Positions 11,501 through 20,201 of a stretch of 64,000 nucleotides of DNA are shown here, in pieces. The DNA is from Malachius bipustulatus (lineage: Eukaryota > Arthropoda > Insecta > Coleoptera > Melyridae). The notes under the pieces were generated by a model that was not told the origin of the DNA, searched no databases, and worked only from the letters and a program-made list of their open reading frames with translations. A program made the position numbers and the translations under genes. The DNA lies in assembly GCA_910589415.1 (NCBI GenBank), contig OU342634.1, positions 21,883,144-21,947,143 on the forward strand. Direction: 5' to 3'. Position 1 is the stretch's first letter. Every line of letters starts with the position of its first letter.

Positions 11501-14500
11501 ATTTTGTGAGTGCAACGAAAGTACGGTCCTGACACAAGCGCCGAGAAATACCACTAGTCTCGGATCTTACTACGGATGAAACCACTTATGACAATGGGAA
11601 CCGCTTCCAAACGTATACAGACGCGGACTCCCAATATATCCGCTTTCTCATATCGTGAACAGAACACAGGATTTGATGTTACGATTTTTGGAATATAAAT
11701 GAAAAATAAACGCAAATTTGAAAATAAAAATCGTGCTACTGTTATTCTCGAAGATTTTCCTTGCCCTGAAAGTGAAGAAAAAAATAGAAATTCCACCGTA
11801 GTGTCAAAGAGGCCTTAGTTGTGACCTTAATATTAGTTTGCAATGGCTGTTTTTAGCGTCTTACCCACCCAGCACCCCTAATTCGCTCCTCGGTCCCGAA
11901 AAAATTGATGAAACTTAGGAGCCGCGGATGTATACAATTACCCTTATTCCTATAATTATGTTTTCTCTCGTAAAATGACATTTTTCTCGGAAACGGTTCA
12001 CTTTAGAGCCGCTAACCAAGAGTACCTTTTTGGTGTAGAAAACATGGACGGTTCAAAGTTGCTGCCTAAAATCTCATTTATTCCAGTGGCGTAGAAATTA
12101 GGGGATAGAAATCTTCAAAATACCCGCTAAATCTACGCCACTGATTTTTTTAAAACCTTTGCGGCGAAAATAACGGGATCAGTGAACACATAGTGTGTAT
12201 AAGAGTTGTACATTGTATCTCATACCTATACGGTTCCCGAATTATCGTAAAAAAAATGGAAAAAGAATATTTCGTCGACCGAATTTTATACGAAATTGAT
12301 TGATAGTCTCTTTTGCTATAAGTTCAACAACCTCCATATGATACCTACCAATATGCGGGATCCAGGATGTGTGAAATCAATAATGATTTTTGAAATAGAT
12401 ACAGCGAGGAGTGATTTGGAACAAATTATAAGTGGGTACCTACTTGGCATTTTGGGGAAAATCGTCTTATTCAGTTTTCCAAAATTCGATTTTCATTTTT
12501 TGAAGGAGATGTAAGAAACTGAAAAAAAATTTCACAGTTTTTTTTTAATTATTAAGATTCCTCTTTTAATAATAAAATGTCTATGCTGAAAAAAAAACAT
12601 TCTGTACCTCCTCAAACAATAATGGCACTATAAGTAGTTGGCTTACTTATAACATTTTATTCTAAAACTCAAAAACGGCGCAGTTTTAGACTTGAATTTT
12701 TTTACATTTTCTTAATGAATCGATTTTTTTAAATTTTGGTAAACTGATGCGTTCATTTTCGCCTTTTTATGTCATATTGGAAAGGCATAATATTTAAGAG
12801 AATAAAAAAATCGACAAAAAGTTCCTCTGTGTATGTCTATTGCCTAGGAAACATAAAGCTTAGATGGAATTTTTCATTATATAAAAAAAAATAGGTATAC
12901 ACCGTTCACTTATTATAAAAGAATTGGGTTATGGTGTAGGGTGATAGAAATCACTGGGTATAACCGCTGTCAATCATTGGCTGGAGCTTGGTTATGTCTC
13001 TTTTTTATGAGGTTGAAGTTTTATGGCAAGGAACAGGACATAGTTGCCAGATGGATTTTTGATATTTTTGGTATTCTTCTTATTATATTTTTATTTACAT
13101 CTTTGGGGGCTTTTTATTTTGAATCATTTAGTCACATTATTGCAATCTTTAACTAGAACGCAATGTCGCTGGATCTAAGATCTTAAAATCTTAAGCTTTT
13201 CATAAGAGTTTGAGAAAAAGGTTATCATGTAATTTTGCCAAGTTAGGAAAATACACAAATGTACTTTTTGAATATAAAATAAAAAACTTGAATCAATAAA
13301 TTAATTTACTTTTAATAAATACATAGCAGGTAATTAAAATATATCGGTGCGTTTATTAAAATATTAAAATATAGGTACCTACGAAAATGAAAAATATTTT
13401 TCGTCAATTCGTCGGTTATTCGGTATCGTAGTACTGTGTCAGAAACCAGCCAAAGATTCTAGACTTGAGTACTTGAGAATGCTTTACACAAGATACTTTT
13501 CAGTTTTCGCTTCTGGCCCAAAATTATCCCCCATTATCAATAACAGCTACTGCATCCTGCTTAGAATCAGAATCATCTTCAGCGCTCTGATTTTAATAAG
13601 ATTTTCACCATGTCCATTTGTTTCGTCCAGTCCTCCGAAATAAGTTTTTCACAAAATGATTATATTAATTTTGTCACATATCAGGTGTACTTACATTTTG
13701 AAAGCTCTTCAAGACATACATTGTTTACTTTATCCTTAGAGGGAAGCTGCTAATTTATGTGCTTGTATAATGAAGTTTACAATACCCCCATGATTTCGAT
13801 TGGGTTTGTATTGGAAATAGATTATTGCAAATCTTTCGGAAACACAATATTTTCATAATAGTGCCTGTTTTAGGCAGGCTGCCCAAAGGTGTAATTTCAC
13901 ATTTGACCTGTCTAATAATACTTGCTAATGCACGGTCTGACTACTATCAGAGACCGCATTACTAGCAATTTAGCAGATACACATATTTTACTTAATACTT
14001 ACATCCCAAATATATTTTACCTTCAGAGAATGACTTAAATGTTTGCTCAAGTTTGGACTTTCTGGATCTTAATCATTGAAATGCTTTCCTAATGCGGATT
14101 TATCCATCTAAAGATATATTATTTTCGTCATTTTGCTCTTTCGAAATTTAAAATGTCAAAAATTTAATAATTTTATTTGTCAGTTTGAAAAAAATTGATC
14201 AGAGTAAAAAATTACCTATCCTAGATATCCCTTCTTCTAAAACTTCAATTAGACAACAAGGCTGCTTATCAGCTGAGACAATTTGAGTGATTTGACAAAT
14301 GTCAGTCTTTACTTAACCTTTAATATCTCGATCAGCTGATATTGTCAATCGAAATCTAGGGAGTTTTCATTTTTGTAAACCTAAAAACAAAAGTTCATGG
14401 CCACCTAGTTCTTTTTTAATATGTGAACGGTGTATATGTATACTTATGAAAAAGTTATAGGACTTGTGGCGTGTTTTTTGCCATCATTTTCTGGATTTCC

Positions 14501-17500
14501 GGTACCTAACGGGCAGATTTCTGGCGCCGTTTATAGAAAAAGTATCGACTCCAGATAGAACATATATCCATTTTGTTATTCTTGACATGAAAGGGATTAT
14601 AAAAATGTTAACAAAAGTATATTGACGTCAATATTAGCTTTAAAAATGGTACCGGAAATATTATTGAGTGTTCTTTTCTTATAGAAAAACTGAAACAGAT
14701 ATTAATTACATTTTTTCTAAACTTACAGAAGGTGAACCACACGTAGCCCTCACCGTATTGCCATTCTTCCACATATACGGTTTCAACGGCATAATGAACT
14801 TATGTTTGAAACAGAACATTCACCTAGTAACAATTCCAAGATTTACTCCTGAAGACTACATAAAAGCCCTTCTAGAATATAAACCGACACTTCTCTTCGT
14901 CGTGCCATCTCTGCTGCTGTTTTTAGCAACACACCCTTCCGTAACAAAGGATCATTTAGCCTCAGTGACAGACATACAGTCAGGTGCTGCACCTCTCACT
15001 GAAGCGCAACTGCAAACTTTCAGGAACAAATTCGATCGAGAAAACATACTCATAAGACAAGGTACCTACATATTCATGTTTTCCATAAATCGAGAAATTC
15101 ATATTACTTTTTTGCAAGGGTATGGAATGACGGAAAGTTCTCCAGTAACATTCTTAATGCCAAAGTTCACACCACCATCAAAAATAGGTACAATCGGGAT
15201 ACCAATTCCTGGAACTGAAGCGAAGATTATCGACTTATCCACAGGTGAACCTCGAACTTCTCACAAATCAGGGGAACTCCTAGTCAGAGGGCCGCAGGTA
15301 TGGAAATTAATGAGAGCACCAGCATCATATTAAATATAATTCACAACACAATATTTATCTTTAGATAATGATGGGATACTTAAATAATGATAAAGCTACG
15401 GCAGAAACAATCGATCAAGATGGCTGGCTGCACACCGGCGATGTTGCATATTTTGATGAAGATAATTATTTTTACATTGTAGATCGATGCAAAGAATTAA
15501 TCAAAGTAAAAGGCAACCAGGTATGTACTTATTAATTGACCAGGTAACGTTTATGAATTAATCGATTGGAATATAAAACACATTATTAAAAAAGCACATC
15601 AGTTCTGTATTAAATACAAATGTTTCTATAACTTAAAACTTAAAAAAGTACAAGCTACAATAATTATTATTAAAAAAATACTACACATACTTACTAAAAA
15701 TTTCTAACTTTATTAAGTGTATTACGGTTATTAATGCGTAATGAAACACAATGGAACTTTTCGGAAATATTCCCTTAATTTTTAAACTTTTTTTAAATAA
15801 AAAAATTAATACGGAGAAGGATGTTAATGAAAATATACAAAATAATTATATTTAACCTCAATGATCTACTTCCCAAATGTTATTGTTCAGCAGACATTGC
15901 GCAGTCTTGAGGGTCTGCAGATGTTTCAGGTGCAACTTTATTCTCACCAACACCGACCGCAACACCAACACCATCACCGTCACTCTCACCATCAACTTCC
16001 ATTTTTTCAATTTCAGGTTTTTCCTCATCAACTGACATTGGAATAATTTGCTTGCCTTCCTCGACGTTATCATCAAGATTACCTTGCTTAGGCTTACTTT
16101 CAGAATTCCCGGAATCTTCATGATTTTTGTCTTTCTCTTCTCCGCCATCTTTCTCAGCTTCGACATTTCCAACATCTGAGGGCTTTTCAGATGAATCACT
16201 GCCTTCGCCGTCACCGTCAGAAAGCTTTGCTTCTTTGGAGTCATCAGACGATTGTGACAGTTCCGAACTGGACAGCTCTAAACTCGCAGGAACCGGTTCA
16301 TCTGATTTGATGGGTTCTTCAGATGACTCGGGTTTTTTCTCTGAACTATTTGAGACTTCAGAATCATTGGAAACTTCCGAATCGTTTGAAACCTCCGAAT
16401 CGTTTTCACTGGAATTGCTTAATTCGGACTGGTCTTCCACCTTCTCAGGGTTGGAAAGTTCACTTGGTTTTTCGTTGCTCGAATCCGCTTCTTCTATTTG
16501 TGTGGCTGGAGGTTTATCAACATTTTCTTCAACTTGCGTTACTACAACAGGTGCGAGAGATTTTTCCGTTTTGTTAGTTTCGGTTTCGGTACTTTCAGTT
16601 ACATGACACGATTCAGTTACATCGCCTTCTTTCGGTAATTCAGCGGGGGTTTCCTGTTCTTCTGATTTTTCAGTGGTGCTGGTCGGTTCGATAACTTCTT
16701 CGACTGTACTCAGAGGATCCTGAAAATTAAAATTAAAATTACTATTTCCTGTATTTGGGTTTATCTATTTATTATTAAGGGGACACCCTCAACAAAATTA
16801 TTGCAAAGAATGTATCCTACTGGTTTTCTTTTTAAATTTTGATATTTTTTCAGATCAAGCAATGAAAAATAAAACTTTTATGTCTATTGAATTTTTTTCG
16901 TATCTTAGTTTGTTTTCGAGAAATAAAATGAAAGCCGCTTCAATGTATGTTGAAAAATTAATGTCTTCAAATCCTCCTTGAAATTTACCCAGTTCTCATT
17001 TATCAACTGTATGTGTTTAATCGTCTTGTTAGCTTTTCCACAATGACAGAGAGGACTTGTGACAGCAATTATTTAAATGGAAAAATTGATAAAATTAACT
17101 ATTGAAACTAAAATCATTCCGGCATGCATTAAAGTGGCTTTTATTATATTTCTCGAAAAGGAAGGAAGATACGAAAAATATTCAAGGGACATAAAAGTTT
17201 TATTTTTAATTGCTGTTTATATTTATATGAACTTTTCTAAAATTGCTCCAGGAAAATGTTATTAAATTTAGTACATACCTTTAAGAAACACTCTGTATAA
17301 TTTTAGATAAAAATGATCCAAGAGATAAACCAATAAGAGGGCCAAAAACAGCAATAGAAACTGCTACCCACAGTGCACAACATAAAAATATAACAAAAAA
17401 ATAACATACCAGCAAAGCAAACAAAACAAAGTAAATGCGCTCTTAAAATCAAGGAAAAAAATTAGGTCTAGCTCTACACCTAAACTGTTACATGAAAACT

Positions 17501-19920
17501 TTTATAAACCTCCCAAAATCCAGCAAGTAGTCAACCATATCAAGTGGTATAAGGAAAAATTGGAGTCGACTTCTGGTATTACTTTATTACGCTTTAACGT
17601 CAAGAATCCTACTGGTTTCAGACTAATGGCCCACCTTCAGGGTTAAAGGGTTGAACCAAGAGGTGTTCAGCATCCACAGTGAAGTTGATTAAAAATAAAT
17701 TGCTCACACTCGTTATGGTAAACAGAAGAGTTTAATAGTCAAAAAGGTCAATCATTCTAATAAAGGTTTCAAAAATTTTAGTACCTCGCCAAGACTAGCA
17801 CACTTTTATGATATCATAAAACGGTAGCCTCTCAGAGATTCTCAGATAATGTGAGCAATGTCAGCCATCAACAGTTTTCACAATCATTTTGAGCCCTTGT
17901 CATTTCATAAAAAAAATAATAACACCCCAGTTTTGTTTCATGGTCCAAATTTAGGGACAAAAATCATATCAGACCTAACTGTTGAAAACAAATAAATTGA
18001 CAAGAACTGTCATTTGTTTTTTGGGTTGTATTCGATTTTCTTCAGTTTATGAAAAATGTAAAATGTACCTTGATGTCAGTAGAAACTTTATCATCCATCC
18101 TTTCTTCAGTCTCTATTTGTGCTTCTCCTTCAGTTGATTCTTCCATCGGTGTAGCTATTTCATCGTAGAATGCCGTCGTAACAGTCTCCAGCTTGGCCTC
18201 GATTTCGCCTTCAGTTTCTGCTTCTTGATTAGGTGCGTTCGTTTCGGCAGCATCAGTAGGTGCTACTTCAGGGGTCACCTCGGAATTTGTACTGGTTATG
18301 ACCGTCTCACTAGATGAAACACACGGTTTTTCCGGAGTCGTTTCAGGAGTAGTTTCTTCTTCCATATCCGTAACATGATCCCCGTTCAAACTGGATGTTT
18401 CAGCAGGTACAGTATCTCTAGGCCATGCCGGTGTGTCATCCATTTCTTCAACATTGACATCGCAGTTATTACACGAGGATTCTATAACTGCGCTGTGGTC
18501 ACCTTCTAAACCGTTCACAATGCTCTCTCCGTCTGTTTTTCGATTACCTGGCTCCGTGGTGCTTACGACGAGAATGTTCTTCTCCAAGGCTCTCATGTAT
18601 TTGTCTATTCTGTTGTATTCTTTTCTCGGTGTCGTTAGTAGCTCACATATTCTTTGTACTGTAAAGGGGGCCGAAGAAAAGGTGTCTAGTTTCTCGAGGA
18701 TGAAATACTTGGTCGCTTCATAGTTGAACGATTCTACGTTGGGACAATGTGGAATATCGATAATAGGGCTCTGTTCGTAAAATTCGTTAACTACTCTTAT
18801 GAGTTTTGCTCGGAATAAGAATTTTATTGCAGACCACTGATAAATAGGGTCGCCTGTTTTGGCAACTAGGGCTAGGTAGTCTTCTAAATCTTTGGGAATT
18901 TCTTTGGGTCTCAATTTTGCGAACTGCTCCAAGCTATGCAGTAGTTCTTCCGGGTTCTCCATAGTACACAAAAACTATATTTAGTGAAAATTAATATTTA
19001 TCAAGAAAAATTAAAAATTCTGTTATTGACTTTCTTTCAATTTCTCCTCTCGTTCTCTCTTCTCAATCTCTACAATCTACAGTTCCTTTTCTACAATTCA
19101 CAATCACAACTTCAATTTAATTACAATACAATAATTATTACAATTTACAATTCACCGCAAACACAATGAAAAATGTCAATCAAATCAATTTCTCAACGAC
19201 ACAACGACCGTAAAAACATCTTGAATCTTGAATGAATGACATGCAATGACACACAATTCTATTCTATTTCTATTCTCATTGACATTGAAGAATCTCCTAA
19301 AAGCTGCGGTTGCGTTGCAAGTGCGCATGTCTTATTAACAACTAATGCTAATGGCTGCGTTCAGCATACACGAAATTCAACAGTTATATTTATTGATTTA
19401 ATAATAAAACTTAATTTGAATTTTAAATTATTTCCATAAAGATTGTTTCTTATTGATGTGTATCAAATTAAAAACACACTTATTATTTCATTTTTGAAAT
19501 CGAAATTAAAATAGATATTTATCAATTTATTAAAGATATGGAAACTACTAAATAAATCTAATCATCTCCATCGTGACCTATTATTTATTAAATTATGATA
19601 TTTATTATTTTTTTACTTTTATATTAATTTATATTATTTTTTAGGTTTCACCGACCGAATTAGAAAATCTGATAATGGAGATTACAGGCGTGGCAGATGT
19701 TGCTGTTGTGGGTATCCCAGATACATTGGCCGGTGAAGTGCCTAAGGCTTACGTAGTGGTGAAACAAGATGCTGACCTAAGCGAAGAAGATGTTATTCGC
19801 TTTGTGAATTCTAAAGTTGCTCATTACAAAAAATTAGTTGGAGGTGTCAAGTTTATCGATAGTATTCCGAGAAATCCGAGTGGAAAAATTCTAAGAAATG
19901 AATTGAAGATCATTAAATAA
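5381..19920 (+). CDS. 4-coumarate--CoA ligase-like / luciferase-superfamily acyl-CoA synthetase (5'-partial gene, 6 visible exons)
   Basis: Seen: six exons at 5381-5591, 7317-7661, 14729-15061, 15119-15297, 15365-15520 and 19645-19920, all with AG/GT borders and compatible phases, join into 499 codons ending in TAA. The product has the adenylate-forming signature motifs in order: [10 protein letters not shown] (AMP/ATP loop), [15 protein letters not shown], the hinge at [13 protein letters not shown], and the catalytic lysine in PSGKILR. Known of the family: these enzymes activate a carboxylate (fatty acid or phenylpropanoid-like) with ATP to an acyl-adenylate and then to acyl-CoA; insect members are often peroxisomal. 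Members usually have about 530-550 residues, so roughly 40-60 N-terminal residues are missing; no upstream exon was recognised between 1 and 5380. The C terminus is ..LKIIK and lacks an SKL-type peroxisome signal. Substrate cannot be told from sequence. A complete PPP4R2 gene lies antisense in the last intron. Confidence 0.93.
5592..6449 (+). other. Synthetase intron, first part
   Basis: Intronic and AT-rich; nothing recognised before the foldback at 6450. Confidence 0.5.
6450..7275. mobile_element. CAGGGTG foldback with three arms
   Basis: Terminal repeats CAGGGTGGGCCATCGAAAAG and CTTTTCGATGGCCCACCCTG, flanked by TA on both sides (6448-6449, 7276-7277). Inside are one + arm (to about 6710) and two successive - arms (about 6711-7010 and 7011-7275). 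All three contain the block with GAAACAGGTCGATTTTGTTA (or its complement), the GGGGTAGCTACCCC palindrome, and CTTTACAACGATATCCAA. The minus-strand frame of 256 codons across it and the exon is a shadow. The element ends 41 bp before a splice acceptor. Confidence 0.85.
7317..7661 (+). CDS. Acyl-CoA synthetase exon with the AMP-binding signature
   Basis: Begins at the acceptor ATTCCAG (7316) and completes the split codon to give [11 protein letters not shown]. It carries the phosphate-binding loop [18 protein letters not shown] at about residues 155-172 of the visible protein and ends ..ANKTEG at a GGTGAGT donor. A CAGGGTG foldback element ends only 41 bp upstream of the acceptor, so the 3' end of this intron is partly transposon-adjacent. 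Confidence 0.93.
7662..8215 (+). other. Synthetase intron, nothing recognised
   Basis: Contains the phrase TACGCCACTGGG near 7786 that also occurs inside several foldbacks, but no bounded element. Confidence 0.4.
8216..8799. mobile_element. TIR element with an internal 170-bp tandem repeat
   Basis: Ends AAAACAGCTGCTAAAAAGAT and ATCTTTTTAGCAGCTGTTTT are inverted copies of about 33 bp. Between them a ~170-bp unit, recognisable by GAACGACATGATTTAATTAA and ACCCGCCACTGTAG, is repeated about 2.7 times from 8280 to 8745. There is no coding content. Confidence 0.8.
9249..9362 (+). CDS. 37-codon ORF with an internal splice donor, possible first exon of an element-encoded gene
   Basis: Begins [14 protein letters not shown], acidic at the start. 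A GTAAGT donor at 9334-9339 would end the exon in the middle of the frame after ..KFD. No homology is recognised and no second exon was found. It could be chance; it is noted because it sits inside a bounded mobile element and starts after a low-complexity leader. Confidence 0.2.
   Translation: MDNINSEDFEYYPQVLLNEIPCLDKFDISKFKSSNLQ
9420..9465. repeat. 44-nt hairpin
   Basis: GCTAGCACAGAATTAGACTA pairs with its inverted copy ending CTGTGCAGCTAGC, with a loop of a few bases. Confidence 0.7.
9631..10119 (+). other. Synthetase intron, nothing recognised
   Basis: AT-rich with several GGTACCTA/TAGGTACC phrases, which are scattered throughout the window. Confidence 0.4.
10120..10660. other. Non-repetitive G+C-richer block in the synthetase intron
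   Basis: Clearly richer in G+C and CpG than its surroundings, with GCGGGCCGGGCATTGCGGG near 10474, and without inverted structure. The two short frames over it are not recognisable proteins. It might be an internal promoter or a non-coding exon, but nothing proves it. Confidence 0.3.
10976..12278. mobile_element. CAGGGTG-related foldback split by a MITE
   Basis: Left arm (10976-11306) and right arm (11964-12278) are inverted: ACGATATCTCGGAAACCGTA then CACACTATGTG on the left, mirrored by CACATAGTGTG then ACGGTTCCCGAATTATCGTA on the right. The CTACGCCACTGG phrase is present in both arms. The left side has the motif ATACAGGGTG twice (10875, 10971); the right terminal motif is lost. The loop is filled by MITE copy C. 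Confidence 0.8.
11356..11942 (+). mobile_element. CCGCGG-ended MITE, copy C
   Basis: Full-length copy, with TACATCCGCGGCTCCTG at the left and AGGAGCCGCGGATGTA at the right, 587 bp. It sits in the loop between the two arms of the surrounding foldback. The first base of its terminal repeat follows a 6-bp insertion (ACCTAT). Confidence 0.85.
12279..12897 (+). other. Synthetase intron, nothing recognised
   Basis: AT-rich; a short frame at 12296-12514 resembles no protein. Confidence 0.4.
12898..14434. mobile_element. 1.54-kb non-autonomous TIR transposon
   Basis: Ends TACACCGTTCACTTATTATA and, inverted, TTTTTTAATATGTGAACGGT then GTA: about 26 bp of imperfect terminal repeat beside TA. The interior is AT-rich with no transposase. 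A 60-bp hairpin (TTGCTAATGCACGGTCTGA and complement) lies at 13908-13968. Confidence 0.65.
14729..15061 (+). CDS. Acyl-CoA synthetase exon with the LPFFHIYGF region
   Basis: Acceptor ACTTACAG, then [19 protein letters not shown], a well conserved block of 4CL/luciferase-like enzymes. The exon runs through the QSGAAPL motif to ..ENILIRQ. The donor at 15062 (GGTACC) is weak. The following 57 bp stay open in the same frame, so a version that reads straight through into 15119 is also possible. The preceding intron is 7.07 kb and filled with repeats. Confidence 0.9.
15062..15118 (+). other. 57-bp putative intron that stays open in frame
   Basis: Bounded by GT (15062) and AG (15117-15118), with a T-rich stretch before the AG. 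Its length is 19 codons exactly and it holds no stop, so retention would insert 19 residues immediately before the GYGMTE motif. Family members have no insertion there, which supports splicing. Confidence 0.7.
15119..15297 (+). CDS. Acyl-CoA synthetase exon with the GYGMTES motif
   Basis: Starts after TTTTGCAAG and gives [15 protein letters not shown], the A5-type motif that contacts the adenylate, then [11 protein letters not shown] and [10 protein letters not shown]. It ends in phase 0 at CAG|GTATGG. The exon border at the start is placed where family members read straight from ..RQ into GYGMTE. Confidence 0.88.
15365..15520 (+). CDS. Acyl-CoA synthetase exon with the hinge region
   Basis: Acceptor TATCTTTAG. 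Translates as [16 protein letters not shown] then [13 protein letters not shown], whose aspartate binds the ATP ribose. It ends ..[16 protein letters not shown] at a CAG|GTATGT donor. The [11 protein letters not shown] stretch is the hinge between the N- and C-terminal domains. The next intron (15521-19644) holds the antisense PPP4R2 gene. Confidence 0.92.
15709..15714 (-). terminator. Candidate poly(A) signal of PPP4R2
   Basis: TTTATT on the + strand, that is AATAAA read on -, about 165 bp beyond the stop codon. It lies between the stop and the upstream synthetase exon, so the PPP4R2 transcript can end without running into exon sequence of its host gene. Confidence 0.4.
15880..16719 (-). CDS. 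PPP4R2: PPP4R2 exon 2 (acidic tail)
   Basis: Acceptor TTTTCAG at 16720, then [14 protein letters not shown], continuing as a Ser/Glu/Asp-rich disordered tail with iterated SNDSEV units. A lower-acidity segment near the end has alternating V, G and D ([12 protein letters not shown]). It terminates ..DCAMSAEQ. The codons are skewed enough that the opposite strand is also open for 159 codons, but that frame is Ser/Phe-rich and is an antisense artefact. Confidence 0.88.
   Translation of the reverse strand, partial: DPLSTVEEVIEPTSTTEKSEEQETPAELPKEGDVTESCHVTESTETETNKTEKSLAPVVVTQVEENVDKPPATQIEEADSSNEKPSELSNPEKVEDQSELSNSSENDSEVSNDSEVSNDSEVSNSSEKKPESSEEPIKSDEPVPASLELSSSELSQSSDDSKEAKLSDGDGEGSDSSEKPSDVGNVEAEKDGGEEKDKNHEDSGNSESKPKQGNLDDNVEEGKQIIPMSVDEEKPEIEKMEVDGESDGDGVGVAVGVGENKVAPETSADPQDCAMSAEQ
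15880..18962 (-). CDS. PPP4R2: Protein phosphatase 4 regulatory subunit 2 (PPP4R2), complete, two exons, nested antisense
   Basis: Two coding exons, 18962-18069 and 16719-15880, joined in phase 0 across a 1349-bp GT-AG intron, give about 577 residues. Residues 1-150 match the PPP4R2 fold: [30 protein letters not shown], and [19 protein letters not shown] with the following [15 protein letters not shown]. The rest is a long acidic, Ser/Glu/Thr-rich low-complexity tail, including repeats of the type [13 protein letters not shown]. Known: PPP4R2 targets the PP4 catalytic subunit (with PPP4R3) to substrates such as phosphorylated H2AX, and acts in the nucleus and at centrosomes. The start is the ATG at 18962 ([11 protein letters not shown]); an in-frame TTG just upstream is not needed. 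The whole gene sits in the last intron of the acyl-CoA synthetase on the opposite strand. The tail is longer and more repetitive than in vertebrates, which is usual for a disordered region. Confidence 0.93.
16720..18068 (-). other. PPP4R2 intron
   Basis: GT-AG intron of 1349 bp; AT-rich, with no element boundaries found in it. Confidence 0.8.
18069..18962 (-). CDS. PPP4R2: PPP4R2 exon 1 (conserved domain)
   Basis: Begins with the ATG at 18962-18960 ([10 protein letters not shown]) and holds the whole conserved PP4-binding domain plus the first part of the acidic tail. The donor AAG|GTACAT follows ..KVSTDIK at 18069. The frame runs on past the donor for only a few codons (VHFTFFIN) before a stop, so splicing is required to reach the remaining tail. 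Confidence 0.92.
18963..19644. promoter_or_regulatory. PPP4R2 5' flank within the synthetase intron
   Basis: Must contain the PPP4R2 transcription start. It is AT-rich, with CAAT-like repeats (ACAATTCACAATCACAAC) near 19095 and no clear TATA box in the right place. The last 200 bp are a T/A-rich tract leading to the synthetase acceptor at 19644. Confidence 0.35.
19645..19920 (+). CDS. Acyl-CoA synthetase terminal exon
   Basis: Acceptor TTTTTTAG. Encodes [16 protein letters not shown], then the small C-terminal domain, with the catalytic lysine region [12 protein letters not shown]. It closes with KIIK and TAA. No peroxisomal SKL-like tripeptide is present. A canonical AATAAA follows at 20196. 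Confidence 0.94.
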   Translation, partial: VSPTELENLIMEITGVADVAVVGIPDTLAGEVPKAYVVVKQDADLSEEDVIRFVNSKVAHYKKLVGGVKFIDSIPRNPSGKILRNELKIIK

Positions 19921-20195
19921 AAATCTCGAATCATAATTTTGTACTTTTAGCTTAATTTTATCTATTTTGTGTTGAATATTTGTAGATATAGTTATTTAGG
20001 TCAATATGATTGTTAGTATAATATATTTTATTGTAAGTATAAGACCTTTTATACCTATTACATTGAATGATTTTAATATTTTATTATAAAATGTATACTT
20101 TTAACTGTATACTTATTATTTAGAATGATGTAATATTAATAGGTAGGGGACAATGATCTGTAAATAGATTTATTTTTAAATAATTTTATTTCTGC

Positions 20196-20201
20196 AATAA
20201 A
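20196..20201 (+). terminator. Poly(A) signal of the acyl-CoA synthetase gene
   Basis: AATAAA about 275 bp after the stop codon, followed by a T-run and a GT-rich stretch (TTGTTGTTTG near 20223), the usual arrangement of an animal cleavage site. Confidence 0.6.

Noticed and set aside
16127..16606. Ser/Phe-rich 159-codon frame on +
   Set aside because: Exactly antisense to the acidic PPP4R2 tail, whose codon pattern keeps the opposite strand open.
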